Of a DNA stretch of 60,307 bases, positions 16,112 through 25,186 are shown one piece after another (the first letter of the stretch is position 1; the number at the start of each line of letters is the position of its first letter). The DNA lies in the NCBI GenBank assembly GCA_018694295.1, contig JABHNK010000038.1:1-60307 (forward strand), in the 5' to 3' direction. Both the position numbers and the translations under genes were made by a program. The stretch comes from Waddliaceae bacterium. GTDB lineage: Bacteria > Chlamydiota > Chlamydiia > Chlamydiales > JABHNK01. Under the pieces are notes generated by a model that saw only the letters and a program-made list of their open reading frames with translations, was not told the origin of the DNA and did no database searches.

Positions 16112-17032
16112 TTATAGCGATTCTTTTATGGCGTCTTCGTCTTCATCATTATAAGGGTCGACATGGACAAGAACGTTGTGGGCGTGAGGAAAAAGCTCGC
16201 GAATTCTATGCTCTACACCGTTCGCTATGTCATGAGCCTGCTCGACGGTGGTTTCGGAAGCGACGACAATATGCATCTCTACAACCATATTATTACCAAC
16301 ATTCCTAGCGAAGACTCTATGCGAAGAAATTACAAGATCATGTCCATCAGCAATGCCTTTTAACTTCGCAATAGTCTTATCATCAACGGACGTCTCAATG
16401 AGCTCTTTACCAGTCTTTATCAGTATAATAACACCAACGATAGCTATTATCACCGCAACAACACAGGCAGCAATAGGGTCAAAAATCGGGAAACCATAAC
16501 GAGCGCCAGTGACACCAAAAAGTACGGCAAGAGAAGAAATAGCATCGCTTCTATGATGCCAAGCATTGGCATATAACGCCTGTGACCGTACTTTTCGGCT
16601 CATCACGATGTTATAATGATACAACAACTCTTTGACGATCAAAGATATGGCGGCGACGGGGATGGCGATGCCGCTGATGGCATGCGACGAATTTGTGGCA
16701 ATGCGTGATATACCATCGCGGGCGATATAGAAACCTACAACAATAAGTGACATGCCAAGGATGCTTGACAAAAACGTCTCTATCTTTCCATGACCATATG
16801 GATGGTCAGCATCATGAGGTTTGCGCGATATTATAAAAGCAACAAAAACAAGGACGTCGCTTAAAGTATCGGAAAGAGAATGAAAGCCATCGGCGATAAG
16901 AGCGCTGCTCATCGTCAAAAAACCAAAGAAAAGCTTCGCTACAGAGAGTAAGACATTAATAATAAAGGTCACAAGGCAGACAATTCTGCCTTGACGACCT
17001 TCAGAATGTGATGATGGCTCTCGTGAGATCAT
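16112..17032 (-). CDS. Cation diffusion facilitator (CDF) metal exporter
   Basis: The 306-residue inner-membrane protein has the six-helix CDF fold. Metal-site residues are seen in HSLSDTLSD (helix 2, about residue 51) and HHRSDAISS (helix 5, about 158), which fit the HxxxD/HxxxD pattern of zinc or iron/manganese exporters, plus the conserved DHPYGHGK loop. The C-terminal cytoplasmic domain from about 215 ends in a His/Asp-rich stretch (FPHAHNVLVHVDPYNDEDED). It should export divalent metal, but which metal is not determined. Its ATG overlaps the stop codon of the upstream gene by four bases (ATGA), so the two are translationally coupled. Confidence 0.92.
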   Translation of the reverse strand: MISREPSSHSEGRQGRIVCLVTFIINVLLSVAKLFFGFLTMSSALIADGFHSLSDTLSDVLVFVAFIISRKPHDADHPYGHGKIETFLSSILGMSLIVVGFYIARDGISRIATNSSHAISGIAIPVAAISLIVKELLYHYNIVMSRKVRSQALYANAWHHRSDAISSLAVLFGVTGARYGFPIFDPIAACVVAVIIAIVGVIILIKTGKELIETSVDDKTIAKLKGIADGHDLVISSHRVFARNVGNNMVVEMHIVVASETTVEQAHDIANGVEHRIRELFPHAHNVLVHVDPYNDEDEDAIKESL

Positions 17033-17598
17033 TTTTTAGTGGTGAAAAGTTTTGCAATGTCGGAATTTTCAAGATATGGATACTCGCCAGGAGCGTTAGC
17101 GCCGCCTTTATCGCTGACAGCATCAACATAATAACCCCATAAGTCTTGGCTTACTTTCTCTTTGCGTATCGAAGCAATAAGCTCGCGCTTCAAAGTCTTA
17201 AGAGTCTTCTTAGGCATAAACTTTTTAACCAGGTCGCGGTCGCCAGTAGAACTCGCAATAGCAAGAAGACGGTCGAAATCTCCTTTGGAGAACGAAACTT
17301 CATTGAAATGCTTCCGTGAGCCACGAGGAGCACGACGCTTCGGAGCGACAGCTTTAGGCTTGTCAACGTCGATGATGAACTTTGTTAGCATGCTAAGCAA
17401 CTGCTCAGGAGACTCTCCCTTCATTTTACGCATAGTAAAATGATGGATGTATCCGCCGCTGTTAGAAGGAAGATATTTGCATAAATCATTTTCTTTGTTG
17501 CCGCGAACTTTTGATATAGCAGCTGAGATGACATTCTCAAGCTCTTTAGTGTTAGTAGATAATGCTTTTGTCTTTTCTTTTTTCTCTACTGCTATCAT
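17029..17598 (-). CDS. Lysine-rich hypothetical protein upstream of the CDF exporter
   Basis: The start at 17598 is chosen because AGAGGA precedes it; the longer upstream frame has no ribosome site. The 189-residue protein is basic and soluble. A central segment (AVAPKRRAPRGSRKHFNEVSF) is very basic and separates an N-terminal helical part from a C-terminal part with YYVDAVSD...YPYLENSDIAKLF. I do not recognise the family. The basic centre would suit nucleic-acid binding, but that is only a possibility. The ATGA overlap with the metal exporter suggests a shared transcript and perhaps linked control. Confidence 0.65.
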   Translation of the reverse strand: MIAVEKKEKTKALSTNTKELENVISAAISKVRGNKENDLCKYLPSNSGGYIHHFTMRKMKGESPEQLLSMLTKFIIDVDKPKAVAPKRRAPRGSRKHFNEVSFSKGDFDRLLAIASSTGDRDLVKKFMPKKTLKTLKRELIASIRKEKVSQDLWGYYVDAVSDKGGANAPGEYPYLENSDIAKLFTTKK

Positions 17599-17813
17599 GA
17601 TTTTTTTCCTCTTTGAATAAAAATGTTGAAATGAAAAAGCCTTTCTCAAAAGCCTTTCAAGGCATGTTACTAACAATGCCATAATTAATAATGCGAGATT
17701 ATGAAATAATAGAGAAATTTTTTCAAGGTTAATTTTATAATCTTCAACAAATTCTCATTGTTGACATTTTTTGGCTATAACGATATCCTCGTCATAAAAA
17801 AAAGAGCGGTATT

Positions 17814-18953
17814 ATGACAAAAAAAATAACATTATTAGGAAGCACAGGATCGATAGGGACAAGTACGCTCGATGTAGTACGACATTTTAGTGACAGCTTC
17901 TCAATAACGGCATTGGCAGCACATTCTAATATCGATCTCCTTGAAAAACAAATAGATGAGTTCTCTCCAAAACTCGTCGCCGTCGCCGATAAAACCCGCG
18001 CTGCAGAGCTTAAAAAACGACGCCCCGATATAACAGTAGTAGCAGGACCAGAAGGATTAGAAGAGGTTGCGTCGCATGAAGAAGTCGACATCGTAGTTTC
18101 CGCCATCGTCGGCGCAGCAGGACTGCAGCCAACAGTAGCAGCAATAAACGCCGGAAAAGATATCGCCCTAGCAAATAAAGAAGTGCTCGTCGCTGCCGGA
18201 GAATTCGTTACGACGCTTGCCAAAGAAAAAGGAGTAAAACTTCTTCCTGTCGACAGCGAACACTGCGCGATATTCCAATGCCTTCAAGGCGAAGACACTA
18301 AAAGCGTTAGGCGTTTAATAATAACAGCTTCAGGAGGTCCCTTCCGTAAATATTCCACAGAAGACCTGGAAAATGTCACAATAGAAGACGCCCTCAACCA
18401 TCCAACATGGAGCATGGGAGCAAAGATAACAGTAGACTCTTCGACGCTGATGAATAAAGGCTTAGAAGTCATTGAAGCACATTGGCTCTTCGGTGTCGAT
18501 GCCGAAAATATCGACGTCGTCGTACATCCGCAAAGCATAATACATAGTATGGTAGAATTCGACGATATGTCGGTGATGGCACAGATGGGGATGCCGACGA
18601 TGGTATTGCCAATACAATACGCATTGACATACCCCAATAGAACGAAAGGGTTTTTGGCGCCTTTCGACTTCACAAAAAACCATACCATAGAAATGTTCCC
18701 ACCAGATACCAAGAAATTCCCATGTCTGGCACTCGCATACGAAGCCCTAAAAACAGGGGGCACAATGTCATGCTATATGAATGCTGCCAATGAGATCCTC
18801 GTAAATCGTTTCCTCAACAAAGAAATACGATGGTGCGACATCCCACGGAAACTCGAAAAACTTATGGAACAACACGACGCCATATCAAATGCAACGTTAG
18901 AAACTATTATCGCCGTCGATGAAAATGCTCGTAAAGAGGCAGCATCGGCATAA
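17814..18953 (+). CDS. dxr: 1-deoxy-D-xylulose 5-phosphate reductoisomerase
   Basis: Dxr makes 2-C-methyl-D-erythritol 4-phosphate, the committed step of the non-mevalonate isoprenoid pathway, in the cytoplasm using NADPH. The 379-residue product has the NADPH-binding LLGSTGSIGTSTLD at residues 7-20, the ALANKE motif, the metal and substrate site VDSEHCAIFQCL, the TASGGPFR flexible loop and MNKGLEVIEAHWLF. All key residues look intact. A TTGACA at 17761 may be part of its promoter, but no convincing -10 box at standard spacing is seen. It lies 73 bases upstream of rseP, matching the dxr-rseP pair I recall from Chlamydia (CT071-CT072). Confidence 0.96.
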   Translation: MTKKITLLGSTGSIGTSTLDVVRHFSDSFSITALAAHSNIDLLEKQIDEFSPKLVAVADKTRAAELKKRRPDITVVAGPEGLEEVASHEEVDIVVSAIVGAAGLQPTVAAINAGKDIALANKEVLVAAGEFVTTLAKEKGVKLLPVDSEHCAIFQCLQGEDTKSVRRLIITASGGPFRKYSTEDLENVTIEDALNHPTWSMGAKITVDSSTLMNKGLEVIEAHWLFGVDAENIDVVVHPQSIIHSMVEFDDMSVMAQMGMPTMVLPIQYALTYPNRTKGFLAPFDFTKNHTIEMFPPDTKKFPCLALAYEALKTGGTMSCYMNAANEILVNRFLNKEIRWCDIPRKLEKLMEQHDAISNATLETIIAVDENARKEAASA

Positions 18954-18963
18954 TTAATTGATA

Positions 18964-18995
18964 TTACGCACCAATCTTGCTTTAGTGGCGCGTAA
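18964..18995. repeat. Hairpin between dxr and rseP
   Basis: TTACGCACCA pairs with TGGCGCGTAA (one G-T pair) around a 12-base loop. No T-run follows, so it is not an ordinary terminator. Its right half plus CAGTAA resembles GTGGTGCGTAACGACAGTAA at 48650-48672, so it may be another dispersed repeat. Confidence 0.5.
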
Positions 18996-19026
18996 CGTCA
19001 GTAACTAAAAAGGAAAGAAGATCATT

Positions 19027-20940
19027 ATGATGAGTGTACTATATATTATATTGGCGATGCTTGGATTAGGGGCAGTGGTTTTTGTCCACGAACTTGGGCA
19101 CTACATAATGGCACGAAGAGTGGGGATGACGGTAGAAGTCTTCAGTATAGGCTTCGGAAAGGCGATAATCTCTTGGAAGCACAAAGGCGTCAAATGGAAG
19201 CTGGGCTGGATACCGTTCGGTGGGTATGTAAAAATAAAGGGTACAGAAAAAGAGGGCGATATAGAGCCTTCGGAGATCCCAGACGGATTTTTCGGAAAAA
19301 AACCTATAGATAGAATAAAAGTTGCTCTCGCTGGGCCTATGATGAATATCGTCGCGGCACTGCTCGTCTTTATGATGATATGGGCATTAGGAGGGCGTGA
19401 CAAGACTTTCTCGGAATACACCTCGAAGATAGGATGGATAGACACACAGTCGGAACTGTATGCCCACGGCATACGCCCCGGCGATGAGATAGTGTCATAC
19501 AATGGATATAACTACAAAAGCAGCAAAGATCATATATACGCCGCTATGGTAGCTAAAAACGGCGTCACCGTAGAAGGTAATATCGTCGACGACATGACAA
19601 AGGCAAAAAAACCGTTCTCATATACCGTAGAGACATATCAACATCCAGGCGCCCTCGATAAAGGAATCCTTACTGCAGGAGTCCTCGGGGCTGCACAGCA
19701 TATGATCTTCGACGGAAAAATCTTCGGAGGAGAAGATCCCTTCCCAAAAGGGTCTCCCATGAAAGATAGCGGGATACAACACGGTGACAGGATATTATGG
19801 GTCGATGGTGAGACGGTATATTCCCAGCAGCACATGTCACACGTTATCAACGACGAAAAAGCCCTCCTCACTGTAGAACGCGAAAATACAATAGTATTGG
19901 TAAGGGTCCCCAAGAAAAACATCGCAAAATATAAACTGTCAAAAAGCCAGGAAAACGATATCAGCGACTGGCATAACGCCGGAGATAACGAAGGAAAAGC
20001 TGCCGACAGCATCTTCATTCCATACGAAATAACATCAAAAGGTATCGTCAAAGAATCCCTAAACGTTATTGACGGCAAAGAAGGCGATAATACACTAGAA
20101 CGCGGAGATGTCATCGTCGCCGTAGACGGCAAACCAGTACAGCGAGCATACGAGATCTTCGAAGCACTGCAGAAGAAACAAGTGTATATCATCGTAGAAC
20201 GTAACGCCGAAGCGCAGAAAAAAGTTTCGTGGAAAGATGCCGACAACATCTTCGACAAAGATATCGATACCAAAGATCTTCTAGCCATAATAAACAGTAT
20301 CGGAACGGAAAAAAATATCACCTCTTCAGGAAACCTTCACCTCCTTACTCCCGTTGTGCCAAAGCATCACAATGAGATGTATACGCAAGAAGAGCGCGTA
20401 TTAATAGAAGAAATGATAGCAAAACAAAAGCATGAGATAGAAAAAATCGCAGACACCGAAATGCGTGAACGCGCCTTTAAAGAGCTAGAAAATCAGGCTC
20501 AGCAAAAAATCCTCGGCATCGCAGTGCTACGCGATAAATCCGTAAACTATAACCCTACACCATTCGTTCTTTTAGCCAATATAGGACAAGAGATATACCG
20601 TACTGTCCACGCGCTAGTCGCAGGATATATCAGCCCAAAATGGTTCGCTGGGCCTCTCGGCATCGTACGGGTAATACACTACGGATGGACGCTAGGGATA
20701 AAAGAAGCGCTGTTCTGGCTAGCATTTATAAGCTGTAACCTCGCCATGGTAAACCTTATACCGCTGCCAGCACTAGACGGTGGACATGTCGTCATGTCGC
20801 TAGTAGAAATGATAACAAAGAAGCCGCTGAAAGCAAAAACAATGGAACGCCTGATATTTCCTTTTATGATGCTTCTCATGGCACTGCTAGTATACTTAAC
20901 ATACCAAGATATCTACAGATTCATAAAAAGGTTTTTCTGA
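19027..20940 (+). CDS. rseP: Site-2 membrane protease RseP with PDZ domains
   Basis: The 637-residue zinc protease cleaves substrates inside the inner membrane. The active-site helix FVHELGHYIMARR (HELGH at 21-25) is at the N-terminus and the third metal ligand is in IPLPALDGGHVVM at about 575-590. Between them are a second membrane helix and two or three PDZ-like segments (GIRPGDEIVSYNG, GIQHGDRILWVDG, LERGDVIVAVDGKPV) in the periplasm. It is longer than the roughly 450 residues of Escherichia coli RseP, but a similar expansion is known in Chlamydia. Substrates are unknown; anti-sigma factor or signal-peptide clearance are family possibilities. GGAAAGAAG precedes the start. The next gene begins two bases after the stop. 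Confidence 0.95.
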   Translation: MMSVLYIILAMLGLGAVVFVHELGHYIMARRVGMTVEVFSIGFGKAIISWKHKGVKWKLGWIPFGGYVKIKGTEKEGDIEPSEIPDGFFGKKPIDRIKVALAGPMMNIVAALLVFMMIWALGGRDKTFSEYTSKIGWIDTQSELYAHGIRPGDEIVSYNGYNYKSSKDHIYAAMVAKNGVTVEGNIVDDMTKAKKPFSYTVETYQHPGALDKGILTAGVLGAAQHMIFDGKIFGGEDPFPKGSPMKDSGIQHGDRILWVDGETVYSQQHMSHVINDEKALLTVERENTIVLVRVPKKNIAKYKLSKSQENDISDWHNAGDNEGKAADSIFIPYEITSKGIVKESLNVIDGKEGDNTLERGDVIVAVDGKPVQRAYEIFEALQKKQVYIIVERNAEAQKKVSWKDADNIFDKDIDTKDLLAIINSIGTEKNITSSGNLHLLTPVVPKHHNEMYTQEERVLIEEMIAKQKHEIEKIADTEMRERAFKELENQAQQKILGIAVLRDKSVNYNPTPFVLLANIGQEIYRTVHALVAGYISPKWFAGPLGIVRVIHYGWTLGIKEALFWLAFISCNLAMVNLIPLPALDGGHVVMSLVEMITKKPLKAKTMERLIFPFMMLLMALLVYLTYQDIYRFIKRFF

Positions 20941-20941
20941 T

Positions 20942-21316
20942 ATGAGATCATCACCAGTAGAACACTCTCCTATGGCATCAAATTCGTGGAATGGTGATGT
21001 CAGTAGATACGCTGAAAGGCTAATGGAAAGTCCGTCGGAGATGATGAGAAATCATTATTTGCGCGCTGTTCATGTTATACCGCGTGCTGTGATGGGACAC
21101 GCCATGCCATATGCTTCTCTTCTTGTTAGAACAGCGGAAACAGTAGCTCGGCTAGGATCTAATGTAGTAGGGCTGGTGCTGACTCCGCGTAGCGATGACC
21201 GAACCACTGAAGAAGATTTCGTAGATGAAATTCTTTATGGCGCAGGAGCAATTGTTAAAACAGCGATGTTTACGCCAATTGTTATACCCATGATTGTGAC
21301 CTATCCTTTGCCATAG
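20942..21316 (+). CDS. Small hydrophobic protein, Inc-like, C-terminus altered by a MITE
   Basis: The 124-residue product starts one base after the rseP stop, so it is likely cotranslated. It has a polar N-terminus and two hydrophobic stretches, about 42-80 (VIPRAVMGHAMPYASLL...TVARLGSNVVGLVL) and about 102-120. It resembles the protein at 21795-22361: both have LR.V..IP, then E..ARL..N..GL.L, then a gap of about 16 residues and a second hydrophobic part. The family A element starts at 21286 inside the frame, so the last ten codons (MIVTYPLP and TAG) are element sequence; the native C-terminus was lost. A bilobed hydrophobic layout would fit an inclusion-membrane protein, but this is inference. 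Confidence 0.7.
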   Translation: MRSSPVEHSPMASNSWNGDVSRYAERLMESPSEMMRNHYLRAVHVIPRAVMGHAMPYASLLVRTAETVARLGSNVVGLVLTPRSDDRTTEEDFVDEILYGAGAIVKTAMFTPIVIPMIVTYPLP

Positions 21317-21652
21317 GGTTTTTGCGGTGGTACAGATACGAAGATGAAAGACGAGCGAATGTTAAAACATTCGCGAGGATAGAAGCAAAGTAGATGTGCT
21401 GCTGCAAAAAGAAATATGGTGAAGCCAAATAGTAGCAAATTGGTAAATAAAAATAACAAGAAATAGCAAGGGCTTAAGAATTTCTTGTCTGAGCTTTTTA
21501 AAAAAAGGATCAGTTTCCTATAGCATCCATAGTGTCAGGCAGTCTGGCTCATTTTACTCCTCGCGAATAGTTAAAACTATTAGCTTGTCGTGCACTGAGC
21601 CATCTTACCTAACTCTATGGCGCTAAAGAAAAGATAGGTCGCAATCATGGGT
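21286..21652. mobile_element. MITE-like family A long element, copy 1
   Basis: The ends ACCCATGATTGTGACCTAT and ATAGGTCGCAATCATGGGT are inverted repeats, and TAT flanks both sides, consistent with a three-base target duplication. The 367-base interior has two inverted-repeat hairpins (GCGAATGTTAAAACATTCGC and CGAATAGTTAAAACTATTAG) and no open frame. A second copy lies reversed at 57534-57912, matching through nearly all of the interior. The TIRs match the transposase relic region at 13822-14526, which suggests a DDE element as the parent. Confidence 0.85.
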
Positions 21653-21703
21653 TATAGGAGCGTCAGCGATTTCTTTGGTAAAAACTATCGCCAGAAATAT
21701 ACG

Positions 21704-21839
21704 AATAATACCAATGACATGAAATAAATCTGCAAATTGACTCCAAGATTTTTGTGCAGAACATTGTGCGGAGATCGCAGCAAACATTTGTGTGTTAGTA
21801 AGATCGAGCGCGATAGTCTACGCAATTGGTCCAATAATA
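21704..21839. mobile_element. MITE-like family B element, copy 2
   Basis: This is the second copy of the element at 7131-7298, with AATAATACCAAT and ATTGGTCCAATAAT ends and a closely similar 95-base interior. The minus-strand gene ending at 21795 reads into it. Confidence 0.75.
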
Positions 21840-22361
21840 ACCGCGGCGGGCGTTCGGGGCTATGCATACTAAGGGGCCACTCTGCGGACCGTAACTAGAA
21901 AGTTTAGCAGGATCATAAATTTCAGTAGCGTCATCACTATATTTAATAGCGTCATAATAAGCACGACCACTAGCACTAATAATTATTAGGGCAGGAATAG
22001 ACCATCTAAATATCAGGGCAGTAAGAGCAACAAAAATCAAATTAATAGCTAAAATTGAGGAGCCTTCTCGTATTTTATTTTCAAACGTTTTTTTATCAGC
22101 ATTATTAAGAAGTAAGCCTAGAGTGTTAAAGGCCAGACGTGCGATTATTTCAATACTATTAATAAGAGTAAGGCATATGCTTAGGGGGAGTGTAATAATA
22201 TCGGTTGCAATATCAATGATAGATAGCGGTATCGCAACAACAGTTCTTAACCACGGATTTTTAATCTCTTTACACGGCTTTATTATATGTTTTTGAGATC
22301 CCAAGGATATGGGATTGGTATTTTGGAAATCAAATCTTGGCTTTGCAGAAACGGGTAACAT
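21795..22361 (-). CDS. Small hydrophobic protein, Inc-like, C-terminus altered by a MITE
   Basis: The 188-residue protein starts after a strong AAGGAG site. It has a polar N-terminus of about 35 residues, then two long hydrophobic regions: about 40-90 (VVAIPLSIIDIATDIITLPLS, then INSIEIIARLAFNTLGLLL) and about 115-140 (ILAINLIFVALTALIFRWSIPALIIIS). It shares its layout and several residues with the protein at 20942-21316 and converges with it, so the two are probably diverged relatives. Its last codons (about ten, TNCVDYRARSY) lie in a family B element. Localisation is probably a membrane, bacterial or inclusion; function is unknown. Confidence 0.7.
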   Translation of the reverse strand: MLPVSAKPRFDFQNTNPISLGSQKHIIKPCKEIKNPWLRTVVAIPLSIIDIATDIITLPLSICLTLINSIEIIARLAFNTLGLLLNNADKKTFENKIREGSSILAINLIFVALTALIFRWSIPALIIISASGRAYYDAIKYSDDATEIYDPAKLSSYGPQSGPLVCIAPNARRGYYWTNCVDYRARSY

Positions 22362-22468
22362 ATTAAGAACTCCTTGATTGAAAATTAATTATACCCAAAA
22401 TTATAATAGATCACGTAATTTATTGCAAGACTTTTAAAATTAAACGTTTACATGTCTTATAAAACAAA

Positions 22469-22499
22469 ATGCCACAGCAGGAAAAACCCGCTGTGGCAT
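22469..22499 (-). terminator. Intrinsic terminator of the hrcA-grpE-dnaK operon
   Basis: The strong stem ATGCCACAGC/GCTGTGGCAT with a GG-AAAAA-CC loop lies 33 bases past the dnaK stop codon. On the minus strand it is followed by TTTTGTTTT. It also faces the upstream region of the small gene starting at 22361. Confidence 0.9.
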
Positions 22500-22531
22500 T
22501 AGAAGCTTAACGTCCGTACGCCTTATGTTTT

Positions 22532-24469
22532 CTATTTATCTTCTTTTTTGTCGTCGTCATCGAGGATCTCGACTTCGGCGTCTTCGATGTCATCATCACC
22601 TTGCTTAGGGGCTTCCGAAGGCTGAGGACCCGCTCCTGGAGCGCCTTCTGGTGCTGCGCCTTGAGCTTGTGCCATCGTCTCTCCGATCTTCTGCATCGTG
22701 GTGTTGAGCTCTTCCGTCGCTTGCTTCATCTTAGCAGTATCGTTGCTTTCGATGGCTTTCTTGACGTCGTCGATCTTACCCTGTATCTCGCTGACAATCT
22801 CCGCAGGGAGCTTCTCTTTGTATTCGTTTAGAGCTTTCTCTGCACGGAAACATAGCGAATCGGCTTCGTTGCGCGTCTGCACTTCTTCAGCACGTTTTTT
22901 GTCTTCCTCAGAATGCATCTCTGCATCTTTTACCATGTTCTGTATCTCGTCTTCAGAAAGACCAGACGTTGCCTCGATCTTTATGCTCTGCTCTTTGCCA
23001 GACTGCTTGTCTTTTGCAGAAACATGGAGGATGCCGTCGGCGTCGATGTCGAAAGCTACCTCTATCTGTGGCATGCCACGTGGCGCTGGAGGGATGTCGG
23101 TGAGATCAAAACGACCAATCTCTTTGTTGTTGTTGGCCATCTTGCGCTCGCCCTGAAGGACGACGATGGTGACAGCAGGCTGGTTGTCGGCAGCTGTAGA
23201 GAATACCTGTTTCTTCTGCGTAGGTATCGTAGTATTTCTCTCGACGAGAGGAGTAAGAACTCCGCCCATCGTCTCGATGCCAAGAGTTAGAGGTATGACA
23301 TCAAGCAATAGCACGTCTTTGACGTCGCCAACAAGAACTCCGCCTTGTATAGCGGCGCCGATAGCGACGACTTCGTCAGGATTTACACCCTTATGAGGCT
23401 CTTTTCCGAAGATCGTCGTAACAAGCTCCTGGACAACAGGCATGCGCGACATACCGCCGACGAGGATAACTTCGTCGACCTGGCTTTTGTCGAGACCTGC
23501 ATCGCGTAGCGCTTTAAGGCAAGGCTCACGAGTTCTGTCGACGAGACCGGACGTGAGGTTTTCTAGCTTGGCGCGTGTCAATGTGAGAGATAGGTGCTTA
23601 GGACCCGTTGCGTCCATGGTGATGAACGGCTGGTTGATCTCCGTTGACTGTGTTCCCGAAAGCTCAACTTTTGCCTTCTCGGCAGCGTCACGAAGGCGTT
23701 GTAACGCCATCTTGTCGTTGTGAAGGTCGATGTTATGCTCTTTATTGAACTCTTCAACCATCCACTGTATGATGACATTGTCAAAGTCGTCGCCGCCAAG
23801 GTGCATGTCACCGTTGGTAGAAAGAACTTCGAAGACGCCATCGCCGATCTCCATTATCGAGATATCAAAAGTTCCACCGCCAAGGTCGAAGACGGCAATC
23901 TTCTTCTCGACTTTCTTGTCGAGGCCATATGCTAAAGCTGCAGCAGTAGGCTCTGGGATGATGCGCTTGACATTAAGTCCTGCGATACGTCCTGCGTCTT
24001 TCGTCGACTGTCGTTGAGAGTCGTTGAAATATGCTGGGACGGTGATGATGGCATCGGTGATCTCCTCGCCAAGGTATGCTTCGGCGGTCTCTTTCATCTT
24101 CTTCAGGGTGTATGCGCTTATTTCTTCAGGGGTAAAAGTTTTGCCGTCAACTTCCATGCCAGCATCGCCGTTGTCACGCTTGACAACTTTAAAAGGTACA
24201 GTCTTTATCTCAGACTCCACTTCGTCGTATTTCCTTCCAATGAAACGCTTCACAGAAGATAATGTCTTCTCAGGGTTCGTTACAGCCTGACGCTTGGCAG
24301 GGATGCCAGCAATGCGCTCGTCGCCTTTGAATGCTACTACTGATGGCGTCGTCCTAGAGCCTTCTGCAGATACTATTACCTTTGCTTGTCCGCCTTCCAT
24401 GATAGCGATGCAAGAGTTCGTCGTCCCTAGGTCGATGCCTATGATTTTATTGCTCTTTTTCTTAGTCAT
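22532..24469 (-). CDS. dnaK: Molecular chaperone DnaK (Hsp70)
   Basis: The 645-residue chaperone has the ATPase signature [14 protein letters not shown] at residues 8-21, the [13 protein letters not shown] phosphate loop near 195, [13 protein letters not shown] near 340, the [18 protein letters not shown] linker, the beta-sandwich substrate domain ([24 protein letters not shown]) and an alpha-helical lid ending in an acidic [12 protein letters not shown] tail. It folds and refolds proteins in the cytoplasm with GrpE and a DnaJ not found here. AAGGAGA precedes the ATG. It is the third gene of an operon controlled by HrcA. Confidence 0.98.
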   Translation of the reverse strand: MTKKKSNKIIGIDLGTTNSCIAIMEGGQAKVIVSAEGSRTTPSVVAFKGDERIAGIPAKRQAVTNPEKTLSSVKRFIGRKYDEVESEIKTVPFKVVKRDNGDAGMEVDGKTFTPEEISAYTLKKMKETAEAYLGEEITDAIITVPAYFNDSQRQSTKDAGRIAGLNVKRIIPEPTAAALAYGLDKKVEKKIAVFDLGGGTFDISIMEIGDGVFEVLSTNGDMHLGGDDFDNVIIQWMVEEFNKEHNIDLHNDKMALQRLRDAAEKAKVELSGTQSTEINQPFITMDATGPKHLSLTLTRAKLENLTSGLVDRTREPCLKALRDAGLDKSQVDEVILVGGMSRMPVVQELVTTIFGKEPHKGVNPDEVVAIGAAIQGGVLVGDVKDVLLLDVIPLTLGIETMGGVLTPLVERNTTIPTQKKQVFSTAADNQPAVTIVVLQGERKMANNNKEIGRFDLTDIPPAPRGMPQIEVAFDIDADGILHVSAKDKQSGKEQSIKIEATSGLSEDEIQNMVKDAEMHSEEDKKRAEEVQTRNEADSLCFRAEKALNEYKEKLPAEIVSEIQGKIDDVKKAIESNDTAKMKQATEELNTTMQKIGETMAQAQGAAPEGAPGAGPQPSEAPKQGDDDIEDAEVEILDDDDKKEDK

Positions 24470-24514
24470 AATTATATTCTCCTTAAATAAAAATTAATGT
24501 TTGTTGTATGTAAA

Positions 24515-25165
24515 TTATTCTTTTTCTTCGTCAGTATTTTTGTCAGCAGCATCGTCAGCAGCATCGCCTTCGTCATCTTCGACGATAGGAGTCTTTGCTA
24601 CCTTGACGTGCGCAGGGCGTATCACCCTGTCACCCATCTTATACCCCGGAGAAAGCTCTTCTAATATTGTGCTGTCGGGGCTGTCGTGGGTTTCGACGGT
24701 CTCGAGAGCCTCATGAAGATGAGGGTCGAAAGTCTCACCAGCAGTAGTATGGTATATCATGATTCCATGGCCATGAAGGACCTCTTTAAACTTCTCCAAA
24801 ATCATAGAAAAACCAACCGCCCAGTTTTTGACATCGTCAGACATGCCATCGGCAAACTGTAAGGCTTTCTCAAACTGGTCTAGAGGAGGTAAAAACTCTA
24901 TGATGATATCTTGTATGGTGAACTTCGTATGGTCGTATTTCTCTTTGATAAGACGCTTACGAACATTCTCGGACTCGGCAAGAGTAAGGAGATATTTTTT
25001 ATTCGCCTCTTTAAGCTCTTCTCTAAGAGCAGAAAGCTCCTCGGCAGCTATCGCCGCCATAACAGGGACTTCTGGTCCCGCCTGCTTTTCTACGGTTTCA
25101 GGAGCAGACTTTTCTCCTTTGCATTTGGCACACTTTTCTTTTGTCTTCTTTTTCGGTTTTGTCAT
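24515..25165 (-). CDS. grpE: Nucleotide exchange factor GrpE
   Basis: GrpE speeds ADP release from DnaK. The 216-residue product has a charged, Cys-containing N-terminal tail, a long coiled-coil dimerisation helix at about 40-95 (LSALREELKEANKKYLLTLAESENVRKRL), then the head with HGHGIMIYHTTAGETFDPHLHEALETV and the final PGYKMGDRVIRPAHVKVAK, both classic GrpE signatures. An acidic tail follows. It sits 21 bases after hrcA and 45 before dnaK. The lysine/cysteine-rich first 20 residues (KCAKCKGEK) are unusual for GrpE and might be a small metal site. Confidence 0.96.
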   Translation of the reverse strand: MTKPKKKTKEKCAKCKGEKSAPETVEKQAGPEVPVMAAIAAEELSALREELKEANKKYLLTLAESENVRKRLIKEKYDHTKFTIQDIIIEFLPPLDQFEKALQFADGMSDDVKNWAVGFSMILEKFKEVLHGHGIMIYHTTAGETFDPHLHEALETVETHDSPDSTILEELSPGYKMGDRVIRPAHVKVAKTPIVEDDEGDAADDAADKNTDEEKE

Positions 25166-25186
25166 AGTTATTGTGGTCCCTTTTTA

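Noticed and set aside
17761-17787. Promoter of dxr from TTGACA at 17761
   Set aside because: No -10 box occurs at 16-18 bases; only a weak GATATC at 15, so not listed as a feature.
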